A DNA stretch of 64,000 nucleotides from Delphinus delphis (lineage: Eukaryota; Chordata; Mammalia; Artiodactyla; Delphinidae). The notes under the pieces are model-generated. The model did not search any database, had not been told where the DNA came from, and saw only the letters and a program-made list of their open reading frames with translations. The stretch covers positions 89,537,488 to 89,601,487 of the forward strand of contig NC_082692.2 of NCBI RefSeq assembly GCF_949987515.2, read 5' to 3'. Numbering within the stretch: position 1 is the stretch's first letter; each line of letters begins with the position of its first letter. A program made the translations under genes and the position numbers. Positions 47,842 to 60,246 of the stretch are shown piece by piece.

Positions 47842-49739
47842 TAAAATGGATTCCAGTGGGACATTTTACCTAAAACCTAAATTGTGCAGAGCCAAAATTT
47901 ATACATAGTTTCCTACTTCTTATCTAACTCATTTTAATCCAATCTATTTTACATTTTCTAGATATCAGTAAAATTAAACTGTCAATTAAAATTTCATGGT
48001 CTACAGTATTATCTTTAGACAGAAGTGGAAGCAATACTCCAGTTAATAATCTAACTATAAAAATAGAAGTATTGCTCTAGTTTCAGCAATATGAAATTGC
48101 AGTTGTCCAATGTCCTAATTTCTCTGAGTTTAAGAAATTTAGCTATTCCTAATCTTCTATGTCCTCAAATTTTGTGTTAGGCTATGGTTAATAACTAAAC
48201 AAAAAAAAATCAGAGTCTTCCTCACTTGCTATTCATATGGGGTCCACGTAATATAGATCTGTTTTTTCTCTATGTAGGTAAATCAAAATTTGGACATACG
48301 TTAGATTAGTTGTAGTGATAAACTAGATGTGAATGCTAATATCTATTGTATTTATGAAGCTTGTAATGAATTGGTATCATGTCCAACTTAGGAAAGCAAG
48401 GGTAAAAATATTCGACATAGTCTTGAGACTAATTCCTTAGAATGACACAAAATTTGACACACATGTTCCAGGTAAAAGACTCCTATGAGTTCACTTGATG
48501 TCGTAGTCTATCTTCCTGATGTTTTATTCACAATAGCTCATCAAGTAGAAGGCAAAGGGTATGAAAGTAGAAGGCAACTAGTTAAGGCATCCATTACTTT
48601 TGTTTCTGCTTTATGCTACTAATGTTCCCTGACAGTGGGAAGATTGAAATGTTGGATGTTCAATCACACTACATAGTCTGCCTTCAACTTATCAGTTAAC
48701 CTTGAAATGTTTACATATGTTGGTGGCTCAGTTTTCTACATTTTCTGTTTTCTAATGTGACTATAAAATCTCCCAATGTCACTTGACTGTCAGACACAGC
48801 TTGTAGTTCTGAATTTCCACCATTTTAATGCCCAAATGCAATTAGAAGAATAGCGTGATACGTTACAAATGCTAACTACTAATTTTTCTATTGTTGAATG
48901 GTCATAATATATCTATACATGTAAATGTCTTTAAATTCTAATTATTATGTAACATTTTAAATGAAATGCCTTAATTTGTGATTTAATCATCTGAATAGAA
49001 TACTAAGCTTTGGTAATTTGGGGGAAATTTTTCTATTTGATTGTGTGAACGGGTGAAATATTCTAATTAAGTGGATATTTGAGAATAGACACCAGAGAGG
49101 AACAGTGTTATCACTGAACTGTGAAATGATTATAGAGGAAGAGTTAAAGTGCAAACATACATACACCGTAAGTCAAGTGTTAGAACTTGGTGACACCAAG
49201 GACTGATAACCATATTGTAGTTAAAGCCACAAAACATACTGCTGAGTCCAGTCAGATGAAAGTGTTTTTTAAGACATCAGGCAGGAGTAAGAATCAAAGT
49301 GAGAATTGAAAATGCTGGTCCAAGTCATGGAGAAGAGCAAAGACCAAAAACCAGACTCAGCAAAGAATAAGAATAAGATTAATAGCTAGCATTTAATTAA
49401 TTCAATTCTTATGACAACCCTATTTCCATTTCTAAAATAAAAATGAGAGCAAGGCGGATCGGAAAGATTGACTCCACAAGTACAGACACGAAGTGGCATG
49501 AATTCAACGAAGGGTCTTAGGCAGTGAAACGTAACGCTGGGAAAAATCTTCTGGCATTCGGCTCCTTTCAAAAAGCCTGGCATATACCTCTCAGGTCCCT
49601 TTGTTCAAACTGAATTGTGACAAAACACTTCCTTCTTTCCCTGTTGTTACTGCTCATGGAGTTACAGAAGTGCTTACATTCTTTGGCAGAATGAGAAAAT
49701 GTTTCATTAAAAACCTACTTATTGATGGCTAACCAGGAG

Positions 49740-49980
49740 TAGGGCACAGACAGGGCTGAGCATTTTAAAGAGTTTATATCATTTACTCCTCATGACTCAG
49801 TGACAAAGGTAATATTAATATCCCCATGTTACAGATGAGAAAGCTGAAGACTCTTGCACAGTTGAGTAACTTGGACCCAGTAATACAAATATTAAATATT
49901 AAGGCTCAGATTCAGTCACAAGCAGTTGACCCCAAACTCCACTTTTGCTAATAACTGTACTACATTATTGCATAGGACAG
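49740..49980 (-). repeat. MIR SINE, antisense
   Basis: TATATCATTTACTCCTCATG, then ATCCCCATGTTACAGATGAG and GAGTAACTTGGACCCAGTAA, then CAAACTCCACTTTTGC, follow an antisense MIR. Confidence 0.65.
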
Positions 49981-50339
49981 TATAAAAGAAGAAGAAAAAT
50001 AATCCTTAGTATTAATATTGCCATCATTATTACCTCATGTTTATGGTTAAAACTCTCTCTCCTATAGTAGGGTAGATCAAACTCGCCTTTAAGATTTCAC
50101 AAACGTTTAGAACTCTGAGGAAATGTGCATATATGCACACACACAAATGTTCCATAACATTTTGGGGAGTTACTGGATTCCCTGAAGGTCAGATTATAAA
50201 CCTCCATATTAAAGATCATTCTATGCAAATACAATTATATATATATGTTATATGTGCCCAAATTTGTGCTCTAAGTAACTATATTATTAGTAAATTATAC
50301 TTTGTAAACTTGAAGTGAAAGAGCCCTTCTTAAAATAAG

Positions 50340-50715
50340 TGCTTCCTGGTGTAAAGAGAAAGCCATGGTTGGAATCTTGGTGCTACACTACCGAGTGTGT
50401 ACCTTAAGGTACCCACTTCTTTCCATGCCTCCCTTTCCTAACTTGTAAAATGGGAATGATAACAACAGTACGCCCAGAGGTTTACTTAATAAGTCAATGA
50501 ATTGACATTTATTATACACTTAGTAGAGGACTTGTGCAGAGTCAGTTTACAATAATAGTTCACAACCTGCTTGTGTTTTGACCAATGAGTTTAATCGTGA
50601 AAAAGAATATCCTCGATACTAACATTCTCTATTTCTTACATACCTATTGTAATATCTAACATAGTCCCTGGAACACAGTAGGTATTTAATAAATATTTGC
50701 TGAATAAATTTAGAA
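50340..50715 (+). repeat. MIR/L2-type repeats, sense
   Basis: 50343-50490 has GCCATGGTTGGAATCTTGGT and TAACTTGTAAAATGGGAATG (MIR). 50640-50715 has TAGTCCCTGGAACACAGTAG followed by GTATTTAATAAATATTTGCT (MIR or L2 tail). The part between is unclear. Confidence 0.5.
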
Positions 50716-51794
50716 GGAAAAAAAGTTTGGCATTGTTCTATTTGTAATCAGACTTAAAATTGCTATTAAATTTTTAGAAGCCTTACCATATTCCATGGTA
50801 CCAGATATTTTCATATATGCTTTTATGATCTATTGTCTATTAGCAGTGTAATCTCAGCATTAAGTGCTAATTTAAATGTATATCTGTATTATATGTAATC
50901 AATCACTTCACTGTCTTTTGCTTTCTTCTCTGTAACTTATATTCTGTTTGCTAATTATTTATGCAAATTTCCATTTTTATCACCAGAGTGTTTTCTCAGT
51001 TTTTCAGTTAGCCGAGCATATCTATACTTGTGGCTGTGATTTGTTTTTAAATACCAGAGAGTCTTGTATGAATAAAGACAACATTTTAATGTACTTTATT
51101 AATATATCCTTTCGAACCCTCCAGGTACTCTTTTAAAATATCTTTTAGAATATTTCAAAAGAAGGATAGAAAAAGTCAGTTTTTATCTTTCCCTATGAAT
51201 GTTACCAAAACTATCAATTAAAATGTTCCAGTAAATTTTTACATGTGCATCCTTCCCTATCTGAAAATGTCAATTGCTCAGTTTTCTTAATACAGTTTGA
51301 TGTTAATTGGGTGTTATTTCTTTTTTTTCTTTTAATAAATTTTACTAAGCTGCGTTTTGATATGTGAGAGAACTGGAAATTCTCACTTTTCTTTAATAGT
51401 TTTTAATTATTCTGCATAAATTTAGTGTTATGATTAGATAGTCTGAGACCATCTACACTGTTAAAGATTAAGTTTTCTTTTTATATTTTAACATCTCTTA
51501 TTAATGAAAAAATAGTAAGTTGAAATATTCATACCATTTATTATGTTATAAAATCTCTAATTATAGTTAAATGTCTGGCTTTCTATATCCTAGGGCACTA
51601 GGGAGAATTACTTTTTTAATCATCTAGTTTTAATAAATGATCCATTGGCTTGGTTACTAGTTTGGTTATTTTCATAAAACATTTAAATCTAAGATATTTT
51701 ATTCTTTTGCACATTTTTGCATATTGATCTATGAAAACAAAATGGAGTCTTGCTTACACATAATCTCTATAGACTAAAGTTTGATTTATAATGA

Positions 51795-51930
51795 ACTGAG
51801 CAATGTTCTCCAACTTTATTGTGCATTCTAATTACTGAAAATCATGTTAAAATGCAAAGTTTGATTCAGTAGGTCTGGGATGAGACCACATTTTGAGAAG
51901 CAAACACCTAAGACCATCTTATGGGCCTCT
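51795..51930. mobile_element. MER5-type hAT-Charlie remnant
   Basis: TGTGCATTCTAATTACTGAA, then GTTAAAATGCAAAGTTTGAT and TCAGTAGGTCTGGGATGAGA, match the MER5 pattern closely enough for recognition. Confidence 0.65.
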
Positions 51931-52004
51931 AATGATGACTCAGCAGATATTTCTTGAACGTCAGAGTCAACATGCAGAATTATTTACTACAAGTGACACA
52001 AAGT

Positions 52005-52120
52005 GATGGCTCTGGAAAGAGCATGAGCACTAGAGATAGTTATAATTTTCAATCCATTCTTTGATGCTTATTAGCTGCTTAATCTTGAGCAGATTTTAAC
52101 TTTTCCTAGTCTTAGTCTGT
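52005..52120 (+). repeat. MIR fragment, sense
   Basis: GGCTCTGGAAAGAGCATGAG, then GCTTATTAGCTGCTTAATCT and TGAGCAGATTTTAACTTTTC, form a decayed MIR. Confidence 0.5.
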
Positions 52121-53950
52121 CTTCTTATTATCTGAAGCTTGAGAAATGTCAATTGATTGACTAAGATTTCAAAAGAAATAATCAGTTTCAATGATGACGA
52201 TTTCAGTTCAATTTAACAAACATTACTGAACATACACAATGAGCCTGAAAAGGGTGGTGGACTTAGGGTAATATTAAACCACAGTTTACATGAATTGTCC
52301 TTTTCGGAAAGCTAAGTGAAAAATTATGACATATAAACATTGGCATTACTAGCTGGGAAGTTTGTCTGATGGCCTTTAGCTATCAGCAGATACATATTTC
52401 TTTAACATTTAAAATGTTTTTTCGCCAAAATTTAATGTTTCTCTGTTGCTTAAAATTCTTAGTTATTCCTAAATTCTAGAGGTAAGTGATGTACCCAAAT
52501 GTTTCTCATATCGACCTCTTCTAACTGAATCAGGTGAAGAATTGTTTTTGGCCAGAAGTTTGCTGCATACTGGAACAGCTTTGTTACTGTGTCAATAGCG
52601 GTATGATTCGATTGTTAGTATAAACAGGGATCAAGAAATCTAGACATTTCAGAAATTAAATAAGATGTCAAATGTTCACTGTTCGGGAATACTCGAAGAA
52701 AATGACTTAAAAGAAATCTGATTATGTGCCATGGAACATTCTAAACCCAGATGTGGCCCCTTCCCCTCACTTGACAACAGAATATGGAACTTGTCACTGA
52801 TAATAAACCCAACATCATAAGCTGGTTTCACACAAATTGTACTTGGCTGATGTTCTCTGTGTTTCAAATTGGGTAATTAATTATATTAGCTACATTTCCT
52901 GTAATACACATATTAGAAACAATGATATGTTTGCAATGAAAGAAATACTGTTTTGTTATTGTTAATGGATGTGACATGCATGCCAACTCTCTTTCCTTTC
53001 ATTCCTTTAAAACCATTGTCATTACAAATGAGTTTTCACTGCTTATTTTTCTGCAACTCTGACTACCCACTAGTGTTTTTAGAGCTGTGTTTTTAAAAAG
53101 TCGTTAATTAAATTTATAGGACGTAAAATCGGGCACATTGTTTTGTTTTGTTTTGTTTTTCATTTTTTGTCTCCTTACTAAAACATTTGATGATGATTTT
53201 GTCAAGAAACCAATCTTAGGGGTTCCCTTGTTTACGACAGTGCTCTGATGTTTGCTTTTGACTATTTCTGAGTTTCAGAGAAAATTTCATACGAATCAGT
53301 TTTTGAAAGATTGGAACTTCTTAAATTCAGTCTGATTCTTGAAGCCTTCATTCTTTTTACTTCTCTCTTCCTCTTTTTAACGGGACAGGCCACATAACGA
53401 GATGGCCTGAGCCCTCTGGCTATGGAACCCCATGGATGGTTCCTTCAACTCACTAGCACAAGCAAATATTGTCATGGTTGAAAACCCTGTTGTTTGGTAG
53501 CTGAAAGTCCTGAGTAAAAACTGGTCTATAAAGCTGCAGAGTAAACAATGTGAAAATTGGCTTGCGTTTCTCTAACGCCAAGTTTGGTTTTCACCAGAGT
53601 TCATTTTTCAAAATGCATAGTAACTAGTTGTGTTTGTTATTAATCAAGCAAATGGGCATTGTAGCACCAAGCACTCATTTGATTTTTAATGTGCATTGAA
53701 ATCAGCAATGATAATTCAAGTTACGGCAAAATAATTATCAGTACTGTGTCAGAATAAAAGCAAATGTCATTTATTCTAATATGTGGATTTGCAGATTGCT
53801 CACAATTAAAAGCAGGATAATAGGAAAGGAATACATTCATATTAACAAATGCACCCATGGTTTCAGTAATGCTTTAAAATGAAAATAGGTGGTTAAGACT
53901 TACCAGTTTTAACGAGCCTTACTTATGTTAATTATACATTTTCTTTTTAG

Positions 53951-54078
53951 AGTGTTTATCCTGAAGGATGGCAGCCTCAAGATACATAACGTTACCAGGT
54001 TGGATGCCGGATCATACACTTGCATAGCTACAAATCAGTTTGGTGTTGCCAAGAACACTGGCAGCCTAGTTGTAAAAG
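53951..54078 (+). CDS. CNTN6: CNTN6 exon: second half of Ig domain 5
   Basis: This 128-nt exon begins with A, completing an arginine codon, and ends with G (phase 2 to phase 1). It encodes [20 protein letters not shown], then [17 protein letters not shown] and SLVVK. YTC is the second disulfide cysteine of Ig5 and NVT a possible N-glycosylation site. With the previous exon it gives 279 nt for Ig5. The acceptor is TTCTTTTTAG. The donor, AAAG|GTATTT, departs from consensus at positions +4 to +6. ATG 53925 lies in the intron and is not a start. Confidence 0.96.
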
Positions 54079-56164
54079 GTATTTTACTGTCTTCATTTGT
54101 GCTTGATGAACATTGGAGATATGTATGCATATCATGACCTCTATCACAGTGTCAACCCTGTATTATCATATTGTATATGTGAAATGTTTGATTTCACATT
54201 TTATTTAAGAGTTGTGTTCCCATATTCATTAATAGCATGCTCACTTCGCCGGTGGAATAACATGGTAGATGTGAATACCTTGGCAGTTGAAAAGCTGTCC
54301 AGCGGGTAATTAGACAAAACTAAAACTTGAACTAAAAATTTTGGATTTCCACAGATGCCTCAGTGTGGGGAAGCCATGGACATTTTGTTGACGTCAGTGG
54401 GTAATATTTTTTTTGTGAAGTTTCCTTCAGAAACTCATTTTGTGTAAAATTTTTACCTGGATGTAAGGCTGCCCAGTGCATAATGAGTTCATTTCTTTCT
54501 ATAACTCTAAGAACATAATTAGTGAAATGCAGACTCTCTTAGATTCACCTTAATAAGCAGTTCTTTGCAAAGAAAAAATATTAAAACATTAGTGTCCATT
54601 TGAGTTATTATTAGATTCCCATCACAGTAAACACATACGCTCACACAACTTCAGATGGTAAAAGTGCATACCTTAGTCTTGAGACTTTTAAACTAGTATC
54701 AATCCGAATGTAACTACATATATCACCAAGGGATATAATTAGCATTAGATGCATCTACTCCCCATCTTTGCTACTTTATTGAACCTCAGCTCATAAAACT
54801 AGTCTGTTTAGGGGGAGCCAGGTCACTTTTATCATTTTATTGCCTCCTGGATGACAAAAATGACTGTCTTGAAAGACAAGTTTGAGCAGCTACTTAAGCC
54901 CAAATGATTAAATTCAGCAATTGATACTTTATCATCATTTCTATTAAAAATGAATAAATACAATAAAAAGTAGTTAGCTGCTATACTTCACCTATCCTTT
55001 AAAATGTCTCAAGGAAAATAAACACTCATCTTTATCCCTGGAAGATATTTCTTCCAACTTTATCTCAAGCCTATTATATTATGCCAACAATTGTCTGAAA
55101 CACTCAGGTGAAATGTAAATGATAGAACTTGTATCAAAATTCAACCAGTGTAGCATAATTTGAAAAACTTCACTTCTTTAAGATTGTATTGTCATCAGGT
55201 TTTTAAGACAGGTATGGACTTAATGTTTCAAGGAATGTACTGTAGCTATATTTAATAATAGGGAATTTCTCCAGCAAAGTTTTGGCAATACTCATGTACT
55301 GAGGAGTGTGAATGCTTTATGTCTGAAGAACTAACATGTCCATTAAGGAAGAAAAACAGAGGAGATTACCTTATTTCAAATTAAGAAACTACAGGTGGTA
55401 TGCACTCATTTTTACTACAGCAGAAGATTAAAATATGGTAGAGGATAAAAAGGCATTGCAGTTAATTCTTACAGGTATGGAGAAATCCAGGAGGAGTTAA
55501 AATATGAAATTTTAAGGATGAAGACATTAGTAGTGGAAACGTAGTTTCTCAAAGAAAGTTTTGGTAGAATACTGGTGATGGGTGAGTAGGACCAATAATT
55601 TTCCTGCTAAAATACACTGATGGGGATGCTTTCACCCCAGAGACTAAGAGAAAAAGTTAATAGATTGAGCTAAATGGATAGTTTCTTTTCCTCAAATGTT
55701 TCTTTAGCCTTTAGCTAAATGCTGTCTTAATGCTGTCAATTACTAATTAATGGAAGAAAAGTAAAAGGAGAAGACTCACATAAATGTGAGAAACTCAGGA
55801 GCAGCTACTAACTTAGCTCTAATTATGGAATTTGGATATTGTAGAGGTGAAACATAGCCATGTTTCTTACTAAATAGGTTCCTAATTCTTAAGATAGAAT
55901 TAAGTTGATATGTATTTTGGGATATTCCATAAAACACACCATAATCCTCAGGCACTCCACTCTGTCTATGAGTAAGAAAATAACTAAGAATGCTCAGTTA
56001 AAAAACTGATATATTTTTGCTTATTTCTAGTGTTTTTTTGCTGGAGCTATTGAAACAAAATTATCTCCATCTACATTCCTGGTCAACTTTATCTTTCCTA
56101 CTCTTTCTTCTTCTGTGGTACATTTCATCTTCTTACAAAGGATATAATTCACTTATTTACATGT

Positions 56165-56295
56165 ATTTTTTTCCCCTATATTTCCCTTCCTCTAGAAAAG
56201 AAGCATAAAGAAGGCAGGAACATCACAAATTCTAGTACAGTCCTGGGAACTGTATGTGTTCAATAAATATTTATTGATTGAGTGAAAGGATCTCA
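56165..56295 (+). mobile_element. L2 LINE 3' end, sense
   Basis: AAGAAGGCAGGAACATCACA, then AGTACAGTCCTGGGAACTGT and TTCAATAAATATTTATTGAT, form a clear L2 tail. Confidence 0.65.
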
Positions 56296-59049
56296 CCTCA
56301 TTCCCCTTAGTTCTCAGAGATAATTTCCATCCTGACTTCCTTGCTCTAAAATCTGAAAGTTTTCAATTTTTCAGGGTTTACGCTTGTTAGAATACTTCAC
56401 AATAAAGAACATCAAAGGCAAATAACAAACTTGTAAATGCTTTCACTTTCCCAATTTTACGGTTTGTAGTTACATAATTCTAATACATAGAGAAACCCAC
56501 ACTCTGAAAGGGGGGACAAATATGAAAATACATGAAAATCTGAAAGACTTCATGCAGAGAACTCACTGTTCTGGTATTTTCAGCATAATACCAGAGGATG
56601 ATTTACATATGCAAAAAGGGCTTATGTCAATATGCATGAATATCAAGTTATTTTCACTCATTTATATCTAATAATGGGAAGGAAATTGTGTTTGCTATTT
56701 TTAACCTTCATGAAATATCCACGTGCCATTTTAAAGGGATTTGGGGATTTCTTGCTTCTTTGCCATTGACAGTAACCATCATATGCAATATAAATAAACA
56801 TATACATAATAACACATACATTTAAAAAAACTATATAAACACAGAATGTGTACAGTATGGATAAAAGCATCTTTAGAAACTTTGCTTTATTACTGATCTG
56901 TAATGTATAATCTTTATCAAACTGTGGGATTTTTACACAAATACAGTTCTAAGATAAGTCTATCATTAGCATAGCTTCTTAACTAGACTGCTATCTCTAA
57001 TTCCCTTTCATGTGGGAATGTTGAAGATATCACTGCCAAAACTATTATTTTACAACCTACAAATTTGAAGCTTTAATGTGAGAAGGAATCATAATACTAT
57101 GCATTGATTCAAATATTTTCTTGACTATTAGGAGTGTAGCCATTTGGCTGTTTGTTAAGACGATTTAATACTTCTCTGTGTATGTATGTATATGTGTGTG
57201 TGCACCTGTGTGTGTGTGTTTGCATTTTCTTGTCTATAATGTTCATCTGATTGTCATTATACAGTCAAATATAATTTTATTTCTCAAATCAAAATCTTAC
57301 AGTGACCTTTCTGGTAATAGGGTGGTAAGGAGCAAATGAGAAATTTCAGTAAAGCTGATAAAACAATCATCTTTCTTTGAATTTACTTATCTGCCTCAGT
57401 CATGCAAAAAATGTTGTTGTTAGATAACATGTAAAAAGATAATAGTTACAGAACTAAGATATTTTCCAGCTTAGTTTTTAGCTGATATGGCTTATCTGTG
57501 TCAAGAGGATTCTGAAGTTATCTGCACTGTATGTTGGAAATTTCTGTTCCACCATGCGACAGGATAAAGCAATTTGTTATTCAACACAGGGAGTGCAATT
57601 AGCACCAGCCTTACCAGAGCCCCAGCAGATGCCCAGTGTAATTTGAGGACATGTTCCATAGGCACAGACAGAGAATGGAAAGGAAAGAGAGTTTAAATGT
57701 TTTCATTTGTGGGGACTTAGTAAAATTACAATGTGTACATACGCTAAGAGGTGTATGAAAATCACATAAAAGGGGAAATTATTTGATCTGGCATTTGGAA
57801 AATTATTAAAAAGCAGAGTAACAGCAGGCTATAAAAATGATCTTGTTTGCAGGCAACATTTGTTTTTGTTTCCCCACTGGAGAAGTTTTGGATGTCCAAT
57901 TATAGGCCTCATTGCTTCAGCATTATTTTCAACTGAAATGTCGGAACTTGGAAAAGCATATCTAATGTGCAAATTAAGTTTATTGCTGCTCATTTAGTTG
58001 TTTATTCTTTGTGATAGAAGTCTTTATTTTATCAGCATGGAGAGTGGCCTATCCATTTCCTCCAGCAGAATGAGGGTGTTCACTAATATGGTTCTACATT
58101 TACTAAGAAAAATATCCAGATAGGTAGATAATTGGAGGCTTTGTGGCTTTACACTGCAGTTTAAAAGATTTGAGGTGTTGAGCCCAGCTGTATCCAGAAG
58201 CCCAGCTTCACTGAGTAAACCAAAAATACAATTTCACAGAAATGACAAGACACAATGGAATACATCCATCTTTTTGTAGTGGTTGAAGTCTCCCAGTACT
58301 GCTAATACCTTTCCTCAAATATTTAATTCTACATTCCAATTTTCTACAAGAATGAATTAAAACATTTAATAGAAAGAAGGCATTGATTTAAAAATTATTA
58401 ATGGAAGTATTCTTAAGGTGAAAAAATATATAGTGAATTTTTATACTGTCTAGAAATGAAATTTTCTTCCCCCCTCCAGTATTGAAAATAACGCTGAGTT
58501 CTTGAGACCAGAATTCCATAATCTCTTCAAGTATAAAGGAGAAAACAAACAAAAAGCTTTGATGTAAGCAAACACAATAATATCAATATTATTTTATCTT
58601 CATAACAATTTAATTCATAGTCTTTTAAAAATGTAGCACATATCACTCAGATGAAATTTCCAGGCATGTTAATAAGCAGCCTTTTTTCTTTTAAATATAT
58701 ATTATACAATATATAATGTAAAGCATGTTATATATTAATTATAATTAATGAATTATAAGTCTGCACTTTTTTATTATGCAAGAAAATTATCACTGAACCT
58801 ATTACTGGTTAAAATTTTGCTTTGTTTTATTTATTCTTAACAAAAATAGGGGGTGTATAGCTTGTGCTTTATACCAAATAAAGAGGCCAGACAGATGAGT
58901 ACATACCACTTCTTAAAGAGATGAAAAGCAGAAACTTTGAAATTAGATTAACTAGTTCAATTACTAACTAGCATGAAATCCTAAAGAGTTTGTTTTTGCT
59001 GTTTGATGTTGTATTCTTTATTATTATCATTAATTACACTCTATTAAAT

Positions 59050-59215
59050 ATACATACTCTGCTCCAGGCACTGTTATAGCTGCTTTATGTATATCATCTC
59101 ACTGAACCCTCCGAACAACACTTTGAAGCAGATGATCATTAGAAATTAAGGCATAGACGTCTGAAAGTACTTGCCAAGTTCCCTTGTTATTAAGTGGCAG
59201 AACTCTTTTTTCCCT
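59050..59215 (-). repeat. MIR SINE, antisense
   Basis: TCCAGGCACTGTTATAGCTG, then ATCATCTCACTGAACCCTCC and TTATTAAGTGGCAGAAC, follow the antisense MIR. Confidence 0.6.
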
Positions 59216-59394
59216 TCTTTTTTCCCTTCTAGTAAATTTATGTAATAATACTTACATGAGACACTTTTACATGACATTGTTTAAAGTTCAAAGAAAATAA
59301 AACTATAGTAACTTGCAGATATTAGTACTTCCCCCTAAATACTTCAGTTTTCCTTTGTTAAATAGAGTTCAATATTTGTTTACATCTTTATCAT

Positions 59395-59690
59395 CTGAGG
59401 TAAACTTTACATATATAATGAAATACATGTCTTAAGTGTACATTTGCTGAAAATTGGCAAAGGCGTACACCTGCGTAACCCCTAACTCTACCAAGATACA
59501 TTATCATCATCCTATAGAATTTCCCTCATGCCCCTTCTTAATCAATCCCTACCCCCACCCCAGTCCCAGAAGCAAGTACTGTTATGATTTTTTTCTGCCG
59601 TAGATTTCATACAAATGCAATCATACAGAATATACTCTTTGGCATCTGGTTTCTCTCACTCAGCTTAAATCACTAGCTGTCAACCTTCTG
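59395..59690 (-). mobile_element. Old L1 (L1ME-like) fragment, antisense
   Basis: GTCTTAAGTGTACATTTGCT, then GCGTACACCTGCGTAACCCC, CAAATGCAATCATACAGAAT and TTTCTCTCACTCAGCTT, are landmarks of this L1 3' region in antisense. Confidence 0.7.
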
Positions 59691-60082
59691 TTTTTATTAA
59701 AAATGAACAAAACTAAACAAAATTTGACAAACAGTAGGTTTAATCTGTGTAGTAAAAAAAAAAAAAAAATCTTGAATTATAAATATCTTTGTCTCCAGTT
59801 TCCTTCCCAAACTTGTACACACTTGTACCCTGAGTATTGGGTTAGGAATTGGAAGTTCTGTAATTTTTTTCTTGATTCCAGTCTGAAGCTAAAAGAAGTG
59901 ATTAGACTCCTCTGTTACTTAGGCATTCTATTTCTAAACCAGCACAGTGGTCACTCAAGCTCTAGTGACATTTTTTTAGGAAAAATGTGTGTCATTACAA
60001 CATTAAGAAAAAAAACCCCTCAGATGCAAGCTCTGTTTTAGGTCTGTGGATCCTGAACACTCAAGGAAACAGTTATAACTGC

Positions 60083-60246
60083 CTGGAGGGGTGGGATAGG
60101 GAGGGTGGGAGGGAGGGAGACGCAAGCGGGAAGAGATATGGGAATATATGTATATATATAACTGATTCATTTTGTTGTGAAGCTGAAACTAACATACCAT
60201 TGTAAAGCAATTATACTCCAATAAAGATGTTAAAAAAAAAAAAAAA
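60083..60246 (+). mobile_element. Very short L1 3' UTR insertion, sense
   Basis: It starts near GGGGTGGGATAGGGAGGG and continues GGGAAGAGATATGGGAATAT to CCAATAAAGATGTTAAAAAA. Only the last roughly 160 bases of a cetartiodactyl L1 are present. I see no convincing target duplication. Confidence 0.85.

Larger units (their letters stand above)
30489..53950 (+). other. CNTN6: CNTN6 intron (23.5 kb) inside the Ig5 coding region
   Basis: The largest intron in the window runs from GTAAAC to TTCTTTTTAG. Mobile elements and microsatellites are listed separately. Stretches in which I recognise nothing include about 30500-31780, 31880-32360, 33640-34650, 35620-36600, 36660-38320, 40260-42730, 45780-47040, 47860-49700, 50720-51780 and 52130-53940. 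Several of these are repeat-poor and rich in AT-type homeodomain-like words (TAATTA, ATGCAAA). No open frame in the intron shows a protein domain except L1 ORF2 debris. Confidence 0.85.

Noticed and set aside
2933..54078. Possibility that the exons belong to a CNTN6 pseudogene, or to CNTN4
   Set aside because: Introns are present, all splice dinucleotides are intact and no stop interrupts the frame. The diagnostic wording in Ig2-Ig4 fits CNTN6 and not CNTN4.
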